A DNA stretch of 54,632 bases from AC-69 sp035701505 (GCA_035701505.1 DASSSA010000117.1:1-54632), one strand, 5' to 3'; positions 42,938 to 52,050 are shown, counted from the stretch's first letter. Made by a program: numbers and translations. Notes: generated from the sequence alone by a model not told the origin.

Positions 42938-43359
42938 GCGAGGCGCTCGGCCGCCCGCTGGAGGACCTCGCGCTCGCCCTTGTACGTTGCCCGACGACGC
43001 GTGACCGAGAGGGGAAACCATCGCACGTCCTCCATCTCGTGGTCGTGCTGTGAGACGTCACCCCCCGTCGCGCGCATCAGGAAGAAGTGAACGGCCTTTC
43101 GGATCCGCACGCCCTCCCAGACATAGAAGTAGCGGATCTCTCCCAGGGAGGCCTCGACCTCGGCCTCCAGCCCGGTCTCCTCCTGGACTTCTCGGACGGC
43201 CGTTTGCTCGGGGGTCTCGTCCGGCTCGACCAGGCCCTTGGGCAGGCCCCACGCCAGATCTCCCCGTCGGGTCCGCCGGGCCGCCAGGACGACCTCCACG
43301 CCCTCGTCCGAACGGCGGTATACGACGCCGCCCGCGGAGACCTCGCTTCGAGTTCTCAC
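42934..43359 (-). CDS. Nudix hydrolase (MutT4-like position)
   Basis: The 141-residue product carries a complete Nudix box (GLVEPDETPEQTAVREVQEETGLEA; the catalytic REVQEE is clear). Nudix enzymes cleave nucleoside diphosphate derivatives. It starts at GTG 43359, divergent from dedA by 39 bases, and leads the Nudix-TauE-DUF6049-murJ block, the place of mutT4 in mycobacteria. Confidence 0.86.
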   Translation of the reverse strand: MRTRSEVSAGGVVYRRSDEGVEVVLAARRTRRGDLAWGLPKGLVEPDETPEQTAVREVQEETGLEAEVEASLGEIRYFYVWEGVRIRKAVHFFLMRATGGDVSQHDHEMEDVRWFPLSVTRRRATYKGEREVLQRAAERLA

Positions 43360-43384
43360 CGCCGGCCGCGCCGAGGACCCAACC

Positions 43385-43390
43385 TATACT
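43385..43390 (+). promoter_or_regulatory. -10 box of dedA
   Basis: TATACT ends 8 bases before GTG 43399, the spacing for a leaderless transcript. The -35 is not evident in the GC-rich sequence upstream. Confidence 0.5.
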
Positions 43391-43398
43391 TGCCCCCC

Positions 43399-44106
43399 GT
43401 GGTCGATCGCATCATCGAACTCCTGCGTCCGTATCTCTCGGCGCCCTGGGGATACGCCATCGTTGGTGCGGCCACGTTCCTCGAGAACTCGGTGGGTGCG
43501 GGGGTCATCGTTCCCGGCGAGACCCTCGTCATCATCGGCGGATTCTATGCGCGCCTCGGCGAGCTCTCGCTTCCGTGGGTGGCCGTCGCCGCGTGCGTCG
43601 GGGCCATCCTGGGGGACAACGTCGGCTACCTGATCGGTCGGCGGTTCGGTCGAGGTTTCCTGGAGCGCCACGGGCGCAAGCTGTTCATCACGCCCGAACG
43701 CCTGGAGCGGGCGGATCGGTATTACCGGAGCCACGGGGGAAAGACCGTGTTCCTGGGCCGGTTCATCCCGTTCGTGCGGAGTGCTGGGTTCCTCCTTGCC
43801 GGGGTGGCGCACATGCGGTGGCGGCGGTTCCTCCTGTATGACGTCGCCGGCTCGGTGGTGTGGGGGATCGGCAACGCGCTCCTCGGCTACCTCATCGGTG
43901 CCTCGTACGAGCGGTGGAAGGGCTATCTGACGCCGGTCGGACTGGGCATCCTTGTGCTCCTGGTCGCTTTCATCCTGGGGACCAGGTGGTGGGGCAGGCG
44001 CCGGGAGGCCCGCCGCGAAGTGGCCGAACGCCGTGAGGCCGGCCAGATGGTGGCGCCCGACGCGGCAGCGGACCTCAAGGTGGACGGGAGGCCCGCCGAC
44101 GACTGA
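43399..44106 (+). CDS. DedA-family membrane protein
   Basis: The 235-residue product has the DedA pattern: FLENSVGAGVIVPGET, the GDNVGYLIGRRFG region, and FLGRFIPFVRSAGFLLAGVAHM near the centre. DedA proteins are membrane flippases or transporters for phospholipid carriers in several bacteria. GTG 43399 is preceded by TATACT and no ribosome site, fitting a leaderless message; an in-frame start at 43087 overlaps the Nudix gene and is unlikely. The C-terminus is charged and probably cytoplasmic. Confidence 0.88.
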   Translation: MVDRIIELLRPYLSAPWGYAIVGAATFLENSVGAGVIVPGETLVIIGGFYARLGELSLPWVAVAACVGAILGDNVGYLIGRRFGRGFLERHGRKLFITPERLERADRYYRSHGGKTVFLGRFIPFVRSAGFLLAGVAHMRWRRFLLYDVAGSVVWGIGNALLGYLIGASYERWKGYLTPVGLGILVLLVAFILGTRWWGRRREARREVAERREAGQMVAPDAAADLKVDGRPADD

Positions 44107-44112
44107 TTGGGG

Positions 44113-45201
44113 ATGGACATCGCCGAGCTGCTCCGGTTCGCCGTCGAGATGGGCGCGAGCGACCTTCATCTCAAGGCTGGCAACGTCCCGTTCATCCGCG
44201 TGGATGGCTCGCTCCGGCCGACCAGCTTCGAGTCGCTGACGCCGATCGAGACCCAGACGTTCGCCGCGCAGCTGATGCCCGATCACAAGATGCGAGAGTT
44301 CGCCGCCACGAACGAAGCGGACTTCGGCTACACACTCCCCGGTGTGGGGCGGTTCCGAGTGAACGCGTTCCGCCAGCGAGGGAACGTGGGCCTGGCCATC
44401 CGGCGGGTTCGTGCGGAGGTACCGACGTTCGAGGAGCTGCTCCTTCCGCCGGTGATGAAGGACCTGTCAGACTCGAGCCGCGGGCTCGTACTGCTCACCG
44501 GTCCCACGGGGACGGGCAAGACCACCACGATCGCCGCGGTCATCGGCCACATCAACCGGACCCGGCGCGCGCACGTCGTGACCATCGAGGACCCCATCGA
44601 GGTGGTCCACGAGGACGACCTCTCGATCATCCAGCAGCGCGAGATCGGCCTCGATACCGAGTCGTATGCCAAAGCGCTCCGCCACGTCATCCGCCAGGAT
44701 CCGGATGTCGTGTTCATCGGCGAGATCCGCGACCCCGAGTCGGCCCTGTCCGCCATCCAGGCGGCGGAGACCGGGCATCTGGTCATCTCCACGATGCACA
44801 CGATCGACGCCACCGAGACGATCAATCGTCTCCTCGACCTGTTCCCCCCGCAGCAACAACGGGAGGTGCGCACCTCGTTCGCCGGCGCGCTTCGTGGCAT
44901 CGTGTCGCAACGCCTCGTCGCCCGGGCCGACGGAAAGGGGCGGGTTCCCGCCGTGGAGGTCATGATCGCAACCGGCCGGGTCTACGAGCGGATCATCGAC
45001 CCGGAGTCCACGATCCAGATCCGCGACGTCATCGCCGAGGGCACGTACTACGGCATGCAGACCTTCGACCAGGCCCTGGTGAAGATGGTGAAGGACGGCC
45101 TCATCGCCGAGGACGACGGACGCCGGGCCTCCACCACCCCGCACGACTTCAACCTCGCGCTCCGCGGTGTGATGACCCGGGGGACCCCGCAGCTGATCTA
45201 G
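44113..45201 (+). CDS. PilT/PilB-type secretion ATPase (twitching-motility-like)
   Basis: The 362-residue product has a PAS-like N-domain (MGASDLHLKAGNVPFIRVDG), Walker A GPTGTGKTTT, an Asp box (EDPIEVVHEDDLSIIQQREIG, partial), Walker B DPDVVFIGEIRD and the C-terminal helical domain of PilT. PilT retracts type IV pili. Only a TadE-like gene elsewhere in this window hints at a pilus; no pilin or other pil gene is present. ATG 44113 is preferred to TTG 44107; it starts 6 bases after dedA. Confidence 0.85.
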   Translation: MDIAELLRFAVEMGASDLHLKAGNVPFIRVDGSLRPTSFESLTPIETQTFAAQLMPDHKMREFAATNEADFGYTLPGVGRFRVNAFRQRGNVGLAIRRVRAEVPTFEELLLPPVMKDLSDSSRGLVLLTGPTGTGKTTTIAAVIGHINRTRRAHVVTIEDPIEVVHEDDLSIIQQREIGLDTESYAKALRHVIRQDPDVVFIGEIRDPESALSAIQAAETGHLVISTMHTIDATETINRLLDLFPPQQQREVRTSFAGALRGIVSQRLVARADGKGRVPAVEVMIATGRVYERIIDPESTIQIRDVIAEGTYYGMQTFDQALVKMVKDGLIAEDDGRRASTTPHDFNLALRGVMTRGTPQLI

Positions 45202-45572
45202 GCCTCCGGCTCGCCAGCCGCGCGGCGGGCGGCGCGCTCGAACGGGTGGCGGCGGTACCCGAACGGCACGGCGAGCACGAGGTACGCGGGGATGAACAGC
45301 GGGCCCCACGCCATGTACTGGCGGACGTGGTGCTGCTCGTGCGTGAGGAGTGTCCCATCGAGCGGCACCGCCGACAGGATCACGAACCCGACGGTCATCG
45401 CGCTCCGGTGCATCCTCGACATCACCCAACTCAGGCCGCGAGGACCGCGATCGAACAGGAGGGCTCCACCATGGATCCTGGGCCGCTGGAACGTGATCAG
45501 GCCGAGGAGCACCCCGAGCACCGTGTTCGGCAGCGTCCACACGAACCCGAGCGCGGTGGCCACGCGGCGCAC
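45198..45572 (-). CDS. Membrane protein with a HExxH motif
   Basis: The 124-residue product has two or three hydrophobic segments and a HEQHHVRQY motif in its second half, with PLFIPAYLVLAVPFGYRRHPFE near the end (fragment). HExxH with a following RQY is seen in a family of small actinobacterial membrane proteins of unknown role; zinc-peptidase function is possible but not shown. The 3' end overlaps the convergent pilT-like gene by 4 bases. Confidence 0.6.
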   Translation of the reverse strand: MRRVATALGFVWTLPNTVLGVLLGLITFQRPRIHGGALLFDRGPRGLSWVMSRMHRSAMTVGFVILSAVPLDGTLLTHEQHHVRQYMAWGPLFIPAYLVLAVPFGYRRHPFERAARRAAGEPEA

Positions 45573-45616
45573 GCTATCGCAGGGCGCCCAGCTGCCGGGG
45601 GTATCCTGACCGGGCC

Positions 45617-47038
45617 ATGGCCCGTCCCACGCGCCCGGAGGAGGGCGCGCGCGTGGAGGTCCCTCCCGTCGCCACGGAACTCGGCGAGCGCTTCCGCATG
45701 GCCGGGCACGAGCTGTACCTGGTTGGCGGGGTCGTGCGGGACCTCGTGCTCGGCCGGACCAAGGAAGGCGCCGAGCTCGACCTGGCCACCGACGCGCCTC
45801 CCCGGGAGACCATCAAGCTGCTCCAGGGGTGGGCCGACAGCCGCAAGCTGGTCGGGGTCAGGTACGGCACCGTGGGCGCGCGGAAGGGCGACACGGTCCT
45901 GGAGATCACAACCTTCCGCGAGGAGGTCTACCCGGAGGAAACGCGCAAGCCGGCGGTCACGTTCGCCCGCGACATCCGGACCGATCTGTCGCGCCGGGAC
46001 TTCACCATCAACGCCATGGCCGTTCGCCTCCCAGAAGGGGAGTTCCTCGATCCGTTCGGCGGGGTGAAGGCGTTGGCAGCGCGACGGCTCGACACGCCCC
46101 TCGACCCAGAGATCGCGTTCTCCGATGACCCCTTGCGGATGCTGCGAGCCGCCCGGTTCGTCTCCCAGCTCGACCTCACCCCCACGCCGAGGGTGGTGCA
46201 CGCCATCGAGCGGATGCGAGAACGGCTGGGCATCGTATCGGCCGAACGGATCGGCGACGAGCTCGCCAAGCTGCTCCTCACGCCGAAACCGTCGAAGGGG
46301 CTCGAGCTCATGGTGAACACCGGATTGGCCGACGAGTTCCTCCCCGAGCTTCCCGCGCTGCGGCTGGAGCAGGACCCCGTGCACCGGCACAAGGACGTGT
46401 TCCACCACACGCTCGCGGTCGTGGAGCGGACGGAGCCCGACCTGGAGCTGCGCCTCGCGGCGCTGCTGCATGACATCGGCAAGCCTCGAACCCGTCAGGT
46501 GACGCCGGAGGGCGTGCAGTTCCACCATCACGAGACCGTCGGCGCCCGGATGGCCGAGGAGCGTCTGCGCGCACTCCGGTTCCCGAACACCGTGATGGAG
46601 AACGTTCGCACGCTCGTCGAGCTGCATCTGCGGTTCCACGGGTACGGCGAGGGGTGGACCGACAGCGCCGTTCGCCGGTACGTTCGGGACGCCGGCCCGC
46701 TGCTCGACAAGCTGAACCAGCTGACGCGGGCCGACGTGACGACCGGGAACCGGTTCCGGGCCAAGCAGTTCCAGGCCCTCCAGGACGACCTGGAGGAACG
46801 GATCGCCCGGCTGGCCGAGCAGGAGAACCTGGAGGCCATGCGCCCGCCGCTCGACGGGAACGAGGTCATGGCCCACCTCGGCGTCGGCCCCGGTCCGATC
46901 GTGGGCGAGGCCCGCGACGAGCTGATGGAGATCCGTCTTGACCGAGGGCCCATCGAGAAAGAGGAGGCCTATCGCCTCCTCGACGAATGGGCGGCGAAGA
47001 AGGGGATCCCCCGACCTAACCCCGAAGGAACAACGTGA
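45617..47038 (+). CDS. pcnA: CCA tRNA nucleotidyltransferase
   Basis: The 473-residue product has a class II nucleotidyltransferase N-domain (LYLVGGVVRDLVLGR, ELDLATDA), RRDFTINAMAVR, and an HD domain (LLHDIGKPRTR, HHHETVGARMAEE). It adds CCA to tRNA 3' ends; the tRNA-Ile in this window lacks an encoded CCA. Position and divergence from the Nudix-murJ block match mycobacterial pcnA (Rv3907c). It begins at ATG 45617 and its 3' end overlaps the convergent TolB-like gene by 23 bases. Confidence 0.94.
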   Translation: MARPTRPEEGARVEVPPVATELGERFRMAGHELYLVGGVVRDLVLGRTKEGAELDLATDAPPRETIKLLQGWADSRKLVGVRYGTVGARKGDTVLEITTFREEVYPEETRKPAVTFARDIRTDLSRRDFTINAMAVRLPEGEFLDPFGGVKALAARRLDTPLDPEIAFSDDPLRMLRAARFVSQLDLTPTPRVVHAIERMRERLGIVSAERIGDELAKLLLTPKPSKGLELMVNTGLADEFLPELPALRLEQDPVHRHKDVFHHTLAVVERTEPDLELRLAALLHDIGKPRTRQVTPEGVQFHHHETVGARMAEERLRALRFPNTVMENVRTLVELHLRFHGYGEGWTDSAVRRYVRDAGPLLDKLNQLTRADVTTGNRFRAKQFQALQDDLEERIARLAEQENLEAMRPPLDGNEVMAHLGVGPGPIVGEARDELMEIRLDRGPIEKEEAYRLLDEWAAKKGIPRPNPEGTT

Positions 47039-48215
47039 TCTCTCCACCCGACGAGGGGACGTAGTACGCGAAGGCGTAGCCGAGGTCGGGGAGGTCGCTG
47101 ACGAGCCACAGGTAGCGATCGTGGTCGAACCAATGGCAGTACGACTCGGCCGAAGGATCCGAGGTCACACGCACCAGGCCCGTCCCGTCGGGCCGAATGG
47201 TGAAGATGTCCGAACGCACCGCGCCCCGAGCGAACCCATCGAAGCAGATCCCGGCCCCGTCCCCTGACCACTGGGGGCTGCTCGCCCAAAGGACCGAACC
47301 GGGAGTCACGAGGGAGGGTTGACCACCGTCCGTAGGAACGATCCAGATACTGCCGATTCCGCCTCTGGACCTGGTGAACGCGATGGCCGTCCCGTCGGGC
47401 GACCATGACGGCTCGGACTCGTCCGCTAGGGATCGGGCGGTCAGGTTCGACAGGTCGCCTCCGTTGACGTCCAAGGTCCAGATGTCGGCGTTGCCCGCGC
47501 GGAAGCTGGTGAAGGCGATCGTCGTCCCGTCGGGCGACCACGTCGGCGCGAAGTCGTTCCCCGGCTCGTCGGTGAGCTGGCGGATCGAGCTCGGGTTGTC
47601 CACACGCAGGACGTACACGTCGGGGTCACCGTCTCGCGTGCTGACGAAGGCGACCTGCGACCCGTCGGGGGAGAGCGAGGGACCGAGGTCGGACGCGGGG
47701 TCGACGGTCAACCTGGTCACATCACGCGCGCTCCCGCGCATGAGGTAGATCTCGGCGTTGCCGTCGAGACCGCTCGCCGAGAAAGCGATCGTCGGATGAC
47801 CCGGAGGATCCTGAAGTGGGGACAGCCGAATCCCCGGCACGTATCGCGAGCCCAGGATGGGGACCGCAAACGCGAGCAGGGTGAGGAGTGCAGTTGCTTG
47901 GAGGCGCGTCGAGCGTGCGATCACGTTCGTCGGCTCGAGGAACCGAGCCAGCCGCTCGGTCAGCAGGCCGAGGAGGGCGGCCGCCGGCAGCCCGACCAGG
48001 AAGAACGCGAACATCGCGATCGTGGGGAACTTGACCAGCTGGAGTGCCATCGCGATGCCGGCTGCCCACGCGATGAAGCAACAGGCCGAGGTGATGATCG
48101 AACGCCAGGAAGAAGACCCGATCGGGCGGAGGAGTCTTCGTGGAGAGATGGAAACGAATCCCGGACCCGACGGCCAAGCTATGCCGGGGACTCCTCCGCC
48201 TTCTCCACCGGCCAT
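47016..48215 (-). CDS. Membrane-anchored TolB-like beta-propeller protein
   Basis: The 399-residue product has an N-terminal membrane region of about three helices (including IAMFAFFLVGLPAAALLGLL) and a C-terminal half with TolB/PD40-type repeats (LSPDGSQVAFVSTRDGD, WSPDGTTIAFTSF, WSPDGTAIAFTRS). Such propellers bind peptides or sugars outside the membrane; no partner is evident. ATG 48215 is the first in-frame start; others lie nearby. Its start region lies 26 bases from lepB. Confidence 0.75.
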   Translation of the reverse strand: MAGGEGGGVPGIAWPSGPGFVSISPRRLLRPIGSSSWRSIITSACCFIAWAAGIAMALQLVKFPTIAMFAFFLVGLPAAALLGLLTERLARFLEPTNVIARSTRLQATALLTLLAFAVPILGSRYVPGIRLSPLQDPPGHPTIAFSASGLDGNAEIYLMRGSARDVTRLTVDPASDLGPSLSPDGSQVAFVSTRDGDPDVYVLRVDNPSSIRQLTDEPGNDFAPTWSPDGTTIAFTSFRAGNADIWTLDVNGGDLSNLTARSLADESEPSWSPDGTAIAFTRSRGGIGSIWIVPTDGGQPSLVTPGSVLWASSPQWSGDGAGICFDGFARGAVRSDIFTIRPDGTGLVRVTSDPSAESYCHWFDHDRYLWLVSDLPDLGYAFAYYVPSSGGEITLFLRG

Positions 48216-48241
48216 GGATGAAGGTTCGGCTCCGACGCGCC

Positions 48242-48910
48242 CTAGCCTGAGGTCAGGCCTCCCGCGTCCCCCGGCGGCCAGATGATCACGAAGGCCCGCC
48301 CAACCACGTTGCCTTCGGGGACGAACCCGATCACGCGCGAGTCGGAAGAATTGCCGCGATTGTCGCCCAGGACGAACAGGTCGTCCTGGGGGACCGTCAC
48401 CGGTCCGTAGTCGCTCATCGAGCCCAGCGCCTCCTTCGTGAGGTACGGCTCGACGATCGGATCGTCGTTCACCATGACCGTGTGATCACGGATGGCGATC
48501 GTGTCGCCGGGGAGTCCGATCACGCGCTTGATGAGGTCCTCGTTCTCCGGCTGCTGGAAGCCGAGTCCCTCGCCGAGCCAGTGGAACAGGGCCTCGACGG
48601 CGTTCCGATCGGGGAGCGCCGCCTCGTTCGGGTTCTGGAACACCACCACGTCGCCCCGATGCAGGTCGCCGAACCGGTAGGCCAGCTTGTTGACCAGGAC
48701 TCGGTCGCCGGGCATCAACGTCGGCTCCATCGATGAGGACGGGATGAAGAACGCTTGGACCAGGAAGGTCTTGATGACCAGGGCGACGACGAGGGCCACC
48801 AGGACGAGGACGGGAACCTCGCGGAGGAACGAGTGCCGGCCCTCGTCCTCCTCGAGCTCACCGACCTCGGCGTCGTTCGACTGGGGATCCTGCGGGCTGT
48901 CTGGGGCCAT
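48242..48910 (-). CDS. lepB: Signal peptidase I
   Basis: The 222-residue product has an acidic N-terminus, one membrane helix (VPVLVLVALVVALVIKTFL), the catalytic Ser in IPSSSMEPTL (Ser 60), the Lys in DLIKRVIGLPGD (Lys 128) and GDNRGNSSDSR. It cleaves signal peptides from exported proteins. It is 67 bases from the molybdate ATPase gene and is probably a single unit. Confidence 0.95.
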   Translation of the reverse strand: MAPDSPQDPQSNDAEVGELEEDEGRHSFLREVPVLVLVALVVALVIKTFLVQAFFIPSSSMEPTLMPGDRVLVNKLAYRFGDLHRGDVVVFQNPNEAALPDRNAVEALFHWLGEGLGFQQPENEDLIKRVIGLPGDTIAIRDHTVMVNDDPIVEPYLTKEALGSMSDYGPVTVPQDDLFVLGDNRGNSSDSRVIGFVPEGNVVGRAFVIIWPPGDAGGLTSG

Positions 48911-48977
48911 GGGCTCCGTAAGGGTACCCGGGGAAGGCGGAAAGTCTCAGTCACTTGAAGCCGGAACCCGACGGCTT

Positions 48978-50060
48978 TCAGATCGCCTGGACCCGCACCT
49001 CGACTGCCTTGAATGAGGCCCACAGCCGCGCCCCCTCCCGGATGCCGAGCCGCTCGACCGATCCCAGGGTCACTTCGGCCACCAGCGGGGGGGACGCGTC
49101 GATTCGCACGCGCGCTCGCTCCCCCTCCACGCTGACGGAGGTCACGGAGCCGGTCAGCACGTTGCGAGCCGAGGCTCCTTCGGGTGGTCGGACGTGAAGC
49201 GAGACGTCGGCCGGACGAAGCAGGCCGATGACCGGTTCGAGCGCGCCGCCGATCCCCGGGGGCCAGGCCACGACGACGTCACCGTCCGACGTGACGAGCC
49301 GACCGGCTCCGGCCTCGAGTCGTTCGAGCCGACCCGTGAACAGGTTCATGCCAACGAGCTCCGCCGCGTACGGCGTGCGGGGCGCCGCGCGAACCTCGCC
49401 AGGCGTCCCGATCTGCGTGACCCGTCCGTCCTCCACGAGCACCATCCGATCGGCCAAGCTCATTGCCTCGACCGGATCGTGCGTCACGATGAGCCGAACC
49501 CCCGCGAACCCGATGAGCTCGCGCCGCACGAGAGCCCTCACCTGTGTGCGGGCCCGCACGTCGAGTGCCGCGAGCGGCTCGTCGAGCAGGAGGAGCCGGG
49601 GCTCGCGGATCAGGGCCCTGGCCAAAGCGACCCGTTGCGCCTCGCCGCCGGACAGGTCGGCGGGGCGGGCGCCGGCCCTCTCGGCCAGGCCCAGGTGTGC
49701 CAGGAGATCGGCGGCTCTCCTCCGGGCCTCGCGGCGCGCGACGCCGACCGCCCGGAGCGGGAATGCCACGTTCTCGACGGCCGAGAGGTGCGGGAAGAGC
49801 AGCCGATCCTGAAATACCACCCCCACCGGCCGTCGCTCGGGAGGGACGTGCCGGCCGGCGGCCACATCGTCCAGCGTCCCGCGGTCGAGAACGACGCGCC
49901 CGCCCACCGGTGGGTCGATGCCCGCCAACGTGGCGACGAGCGTGGACTTCCCTGCGCCGTTTGGGCCGAGCAGGGCGACGGTCTCACCCGCGGCGGCCTC
50001 GAACGCCGCGACCACGGTGAAGTCGCCCCTGCGAGCCTCGACGTCGACGACCAGGCTCAT
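48978..50060 (-). CDS. modC: Molybdate ABC transporter ATPase
   Basis: The 360-residue ATPase has Walker A GPNGAGKST, the ABC signature LSGGEAQRVALARAL, Walker B LLLLDEPLAALD and an H-loop (VTHDP). The C-terminal region (about 270-360) looks like a TOBE domain, as in ModC. ATG 50060 overlaps the modB stop (ATGA). An in-frame start at 50744 lies inside modB. It powers molybdate uptake. Confidence 0.9.
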   Translation of the reverse strand: MSLVVDVEARRGDFTVVAAFEAAAGETVALLGPNGAGKSTLVATLAGIDPPVGGRVVLDRGTLDDVAAGRHVPPERRPVGVVFQDRLLFPHLSAVENVAFPLRAVGVARREARRRAADLLAHLGLAERAGARPADLSGGEAQRVALARALIREPRLLLLDEPLAALDVRARTQVRALVRRELIGFAGVRLIVTHDPVEAMSLADRMVLVEDGRVTQIGTPGEVRAAPRTPYAAELVGMNLFTGRLERLEAGAGRLVTSDGDVVVAWPPGIGGALEPVIGLLRPADVSLHVRPPEGASARNVLTGSVTSVSVEGERARVRIDASPPLVAEVTLGSVERLGIREGARLWASFKAVEVRVQAI

Positions 50061-50848
50061 GGGGCTGGCAGGAACCGCTCTCGGAGACCCACGATCACGG
50101 CGAGCGACAACGCAACGAGCAGCAGCGAGAGCGCGATCGCGCCGTCCGGGTCCGTCTGGAGCCGTTCGAACACCGCCAGCGGCAGCGTCTGCGTCCGGCC
50201 TTGGAGGTTCCCTGCGAAGGTGATGGTCGCGCCGAACTCGCCGAGCGCCCTGGCCCAGCACAGCACGAGCGCGGCAGCGATCTGCGGCGCCAGCATGGGA
50301 AGCGTCACCCGCCGGAGCACGTACCAGCGTGAGCCCCCGAGCGACGCGGCCGCCTCCTCCAGTCGCGCGTCGAGCGAGCGGAGCCCGGCCTCGATCACAA
50401 GCACCGCCAGGGGGAACGAGACGAACGCCGCCGCGAGCACTGCGGCCGGTGTGGTGAACGTGAGCTGCACCCCCAAGACGTCGTACAGCGGAGCGCCGAG
50501 GAACCCGCGCCGGCCGAACACCGCGAGGAGGGCGACGCCCCCCACCACCGGGGGCATCACGAGCGGCAGGATCACCAGCGCACGGAACACCCTTCGACCG
50601 GGGAAGGACGAGCGGGACAGCGCCCAGGCCATCGGGAACCCCAGAACGAGCGACAGCACGGCCGCCGACGTCGCCACCACGATCGATAAGCGAAGCGCCG
50701 TGAGCGAGGAGTCCGACGTGAGCACGTCGGCGGCCCTCGACCACGGTGTGCGCTGGATCAGCCCAGCGAGGGGGAGCGTGACGAACGCGATCCCCAGGAT
50801 GGCCAGGACCACGAAGACCCCGGAGGTCGTCCGCTTCTGGGCGGCCAT
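50057..50848 (-). CDS. modB: Molybdate ABC transporter permease
   Basis: The 263-residue permease has about six helices and the EAA loop that contacts the ATPase (EEAAASLGGSRWYVLRRVTLP). It moves molybdate across the membrane with ModA and ModC. It starts 1 base after the modA stop and ends overlapping modC. Confidence 0.9.
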   Translation of the reverse strand: MAAQKRTTSGVFVVLAILGIAFVTLPLAGLIQRTPWSRAADVLTSDSSLTALRLSIVVATSAAVLSLVLGFPMAWALSRSSFPGRRVFRALVILPLVMPPVVGGVALLAVFGRRGFLGAPLYDVLGVQLTFTTPAAVLAAAFVSFPLAVLVIEAGLRSLDARLEEAAASLGGSRWYVLRRVTLPMLAPQIAAALVLCWARALGEFGATITFAGNLQGRTQTLPLAVFERLQTDPDGAIALSLLLVALSLAVIVGLRERFLPAP

Positions 50849-50849
50849 G

Positions 50850-51611
50850 TCAGGCGGGCGGGAGGAACCCGAAGGTCCGCAGCGTGGCCTGCCCCGGTCC
50901 GATCACGAACCGGACGAAGGCCCCGGCGACCGGTGTGCGGCCGGAACCATCGATGACAGCGATCGGGTACGTGGCGATGACGTTCTCGCCGTCGGGGATG
51001 GAGATCTCCCGCACGCGGACCTCGATGTCGGGGGTGACGTCGGTCCGGTAGACGATGCCGGCGTCGGCCTCACCCAGGAGCACCTTCTGAACGACTCCCT
51101 TCACGTCCTCCTCGTTCGACACGAGGTTGGCCAATGCCCCCTTCTGGATACCCGCGTTCGCCAGGACTCCCCGCGCGTAATCACCCGCGGGAACCCCGAC
51201 GGCGGCCAGGACCAGCTTGACGCCGGGCCGAGCCAGGTCGTCGAGCGATCCGACATGGGCCGGGTTGTCCGATGGAACGATGACCGCCAGCTCGTTCCGG
51301 GCGAACTCGACCTGGTCCGTGACCCCGGGGCCGTCCGACCGGACCTGGTCCATGTATTTCGGGCTGGCCGGAGCGAAGACGTCGGCTGGCGCGCCTTCCA
51401 GGATCTGGGTGGCCAGCCCGTCCGACGGCCCGAAGCTGAATCGAACCGTGACGTCCGGGTTGACCTGCTCGAAATCCGCGCCGATCCTGGTGAAGGCTCC
51501 CGTGAGTGACGCAGCGGCGAGCACCGTGATCTCCGAGCGCTCGGAACCCGAGCCGCCGCACCCAACGAGGAGGAGCACAAGCGTGCCCATACCGGCGAGG
51601 GCACGCCTCAT
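50850..51611 (-). CDS. modA: Molybdate-binding lipoprotein
   Basis: The 253-residue product has a lipoprotein signal with a Cys lipobox (VLLLVGCGGSG) and the ModA pattern (EITVLAAASLTGAF, GPSDGLATQILEGAPADVFA, DAGIVYRTDV). It captures molybdate outside the membrane for ModBC. ATG 51611 overlaps the stop of the MerR/TOBE gene (ATGA). Confidence 0.92.
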   Translation of the reverse strand: MRRALAGMGTLVLLLVGCGGSGSERSEITVLAAASLTGAFTRIGADFEQVNPDVTVRFSFGPSDGLATQILEGAPADVFAPASPKYMDQVRSDGPGVTDQVEFARNELAVIVPSDNPAHVGSLDDLARPGVKLVLAAVGVPAGDYARGVLANAGIQKGALANLVSNEEDVKGVVQKVLLGEADAGIVYRTDVTPDIEVRVREISIPDGENVIATYPIAVIDGSGRTPVAGAFVRFVIGPGQATLRTFGFLPPA

Positions 51612-51997
51612 TCCCCTACCTCCACCATGACGTTCGTCGCCTTGACCGTGGCCACGGCGTGCATCCCGGGTTCGAGCTCCATCTCGTCCGCGGCTTCCCT
51701 GGTGATCAGGGCCAAGACTCGGTGGGGGCCGGCCAGGATCTCGACTGTCGCCGCCACGCCGTCCCCCTTCACCTCGGTGACGATGCCCGGGAACCGGTTA
51801 CGGACGCTTCGAGCCGTGACCGTCGGCCGGTCCCGGCGCTCCGTCAGGAGCCTGGCGACCTCCTTCGCGGGGACGAGGCGCTGGCCGCCGGTGGTCCGGG
51901 CGACCCGGACCTTCCCGTCGCGCTCCCACCTACGAAGGGTCTCCACCCGGACCCCCAGGAGCGCGGCCGCCTCCCCGATCCGGTAGCTCTCGGCCAT
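51608..51997 (-). CDS. MerR/TOBE molybdenum-responsive regulator
   Basis: The 129-residue product has an N-terminal MerR-like HTH (YRIGEAAALLGVRVETLRRW, KVRVARTTGGQRLVP) followed by a mop/TOBE domain (GIVTEVKGDGVAATVEI). This design binds molybdate or tungstate and controls the mod operon it heads. ATG 51997 has TTATAT about 9 bases upstream, again near-leaderless; TATAT-type sequences are also typical of ModE sites, so autoregulation is possible. Confidence 0.82.
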   Translation of the reverse strand: MAESYRIGEAAALLGVRVETLRRWERDGKVRVARTTGGQRLVPAKEVARLLTERRDRPTVTARSVRNRFPGIVTEVKGDGVAATVEILAGPHRVLALITREAADEMELEPGMHAVATVKATNVMVEVGE

Positions 51998-52050
51998 GGC
52001 CCGAGCATATAAGGTTTCGGACCGACGAACGCCAGAGAAACCTCGCGAGG

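Noticed and set aside
52020..52050. CCTCGCGAGG as a ychF terminator
   Set aside because: The stem is too short to be a convincing terminator and could occur by chance in GC-rich DNA.
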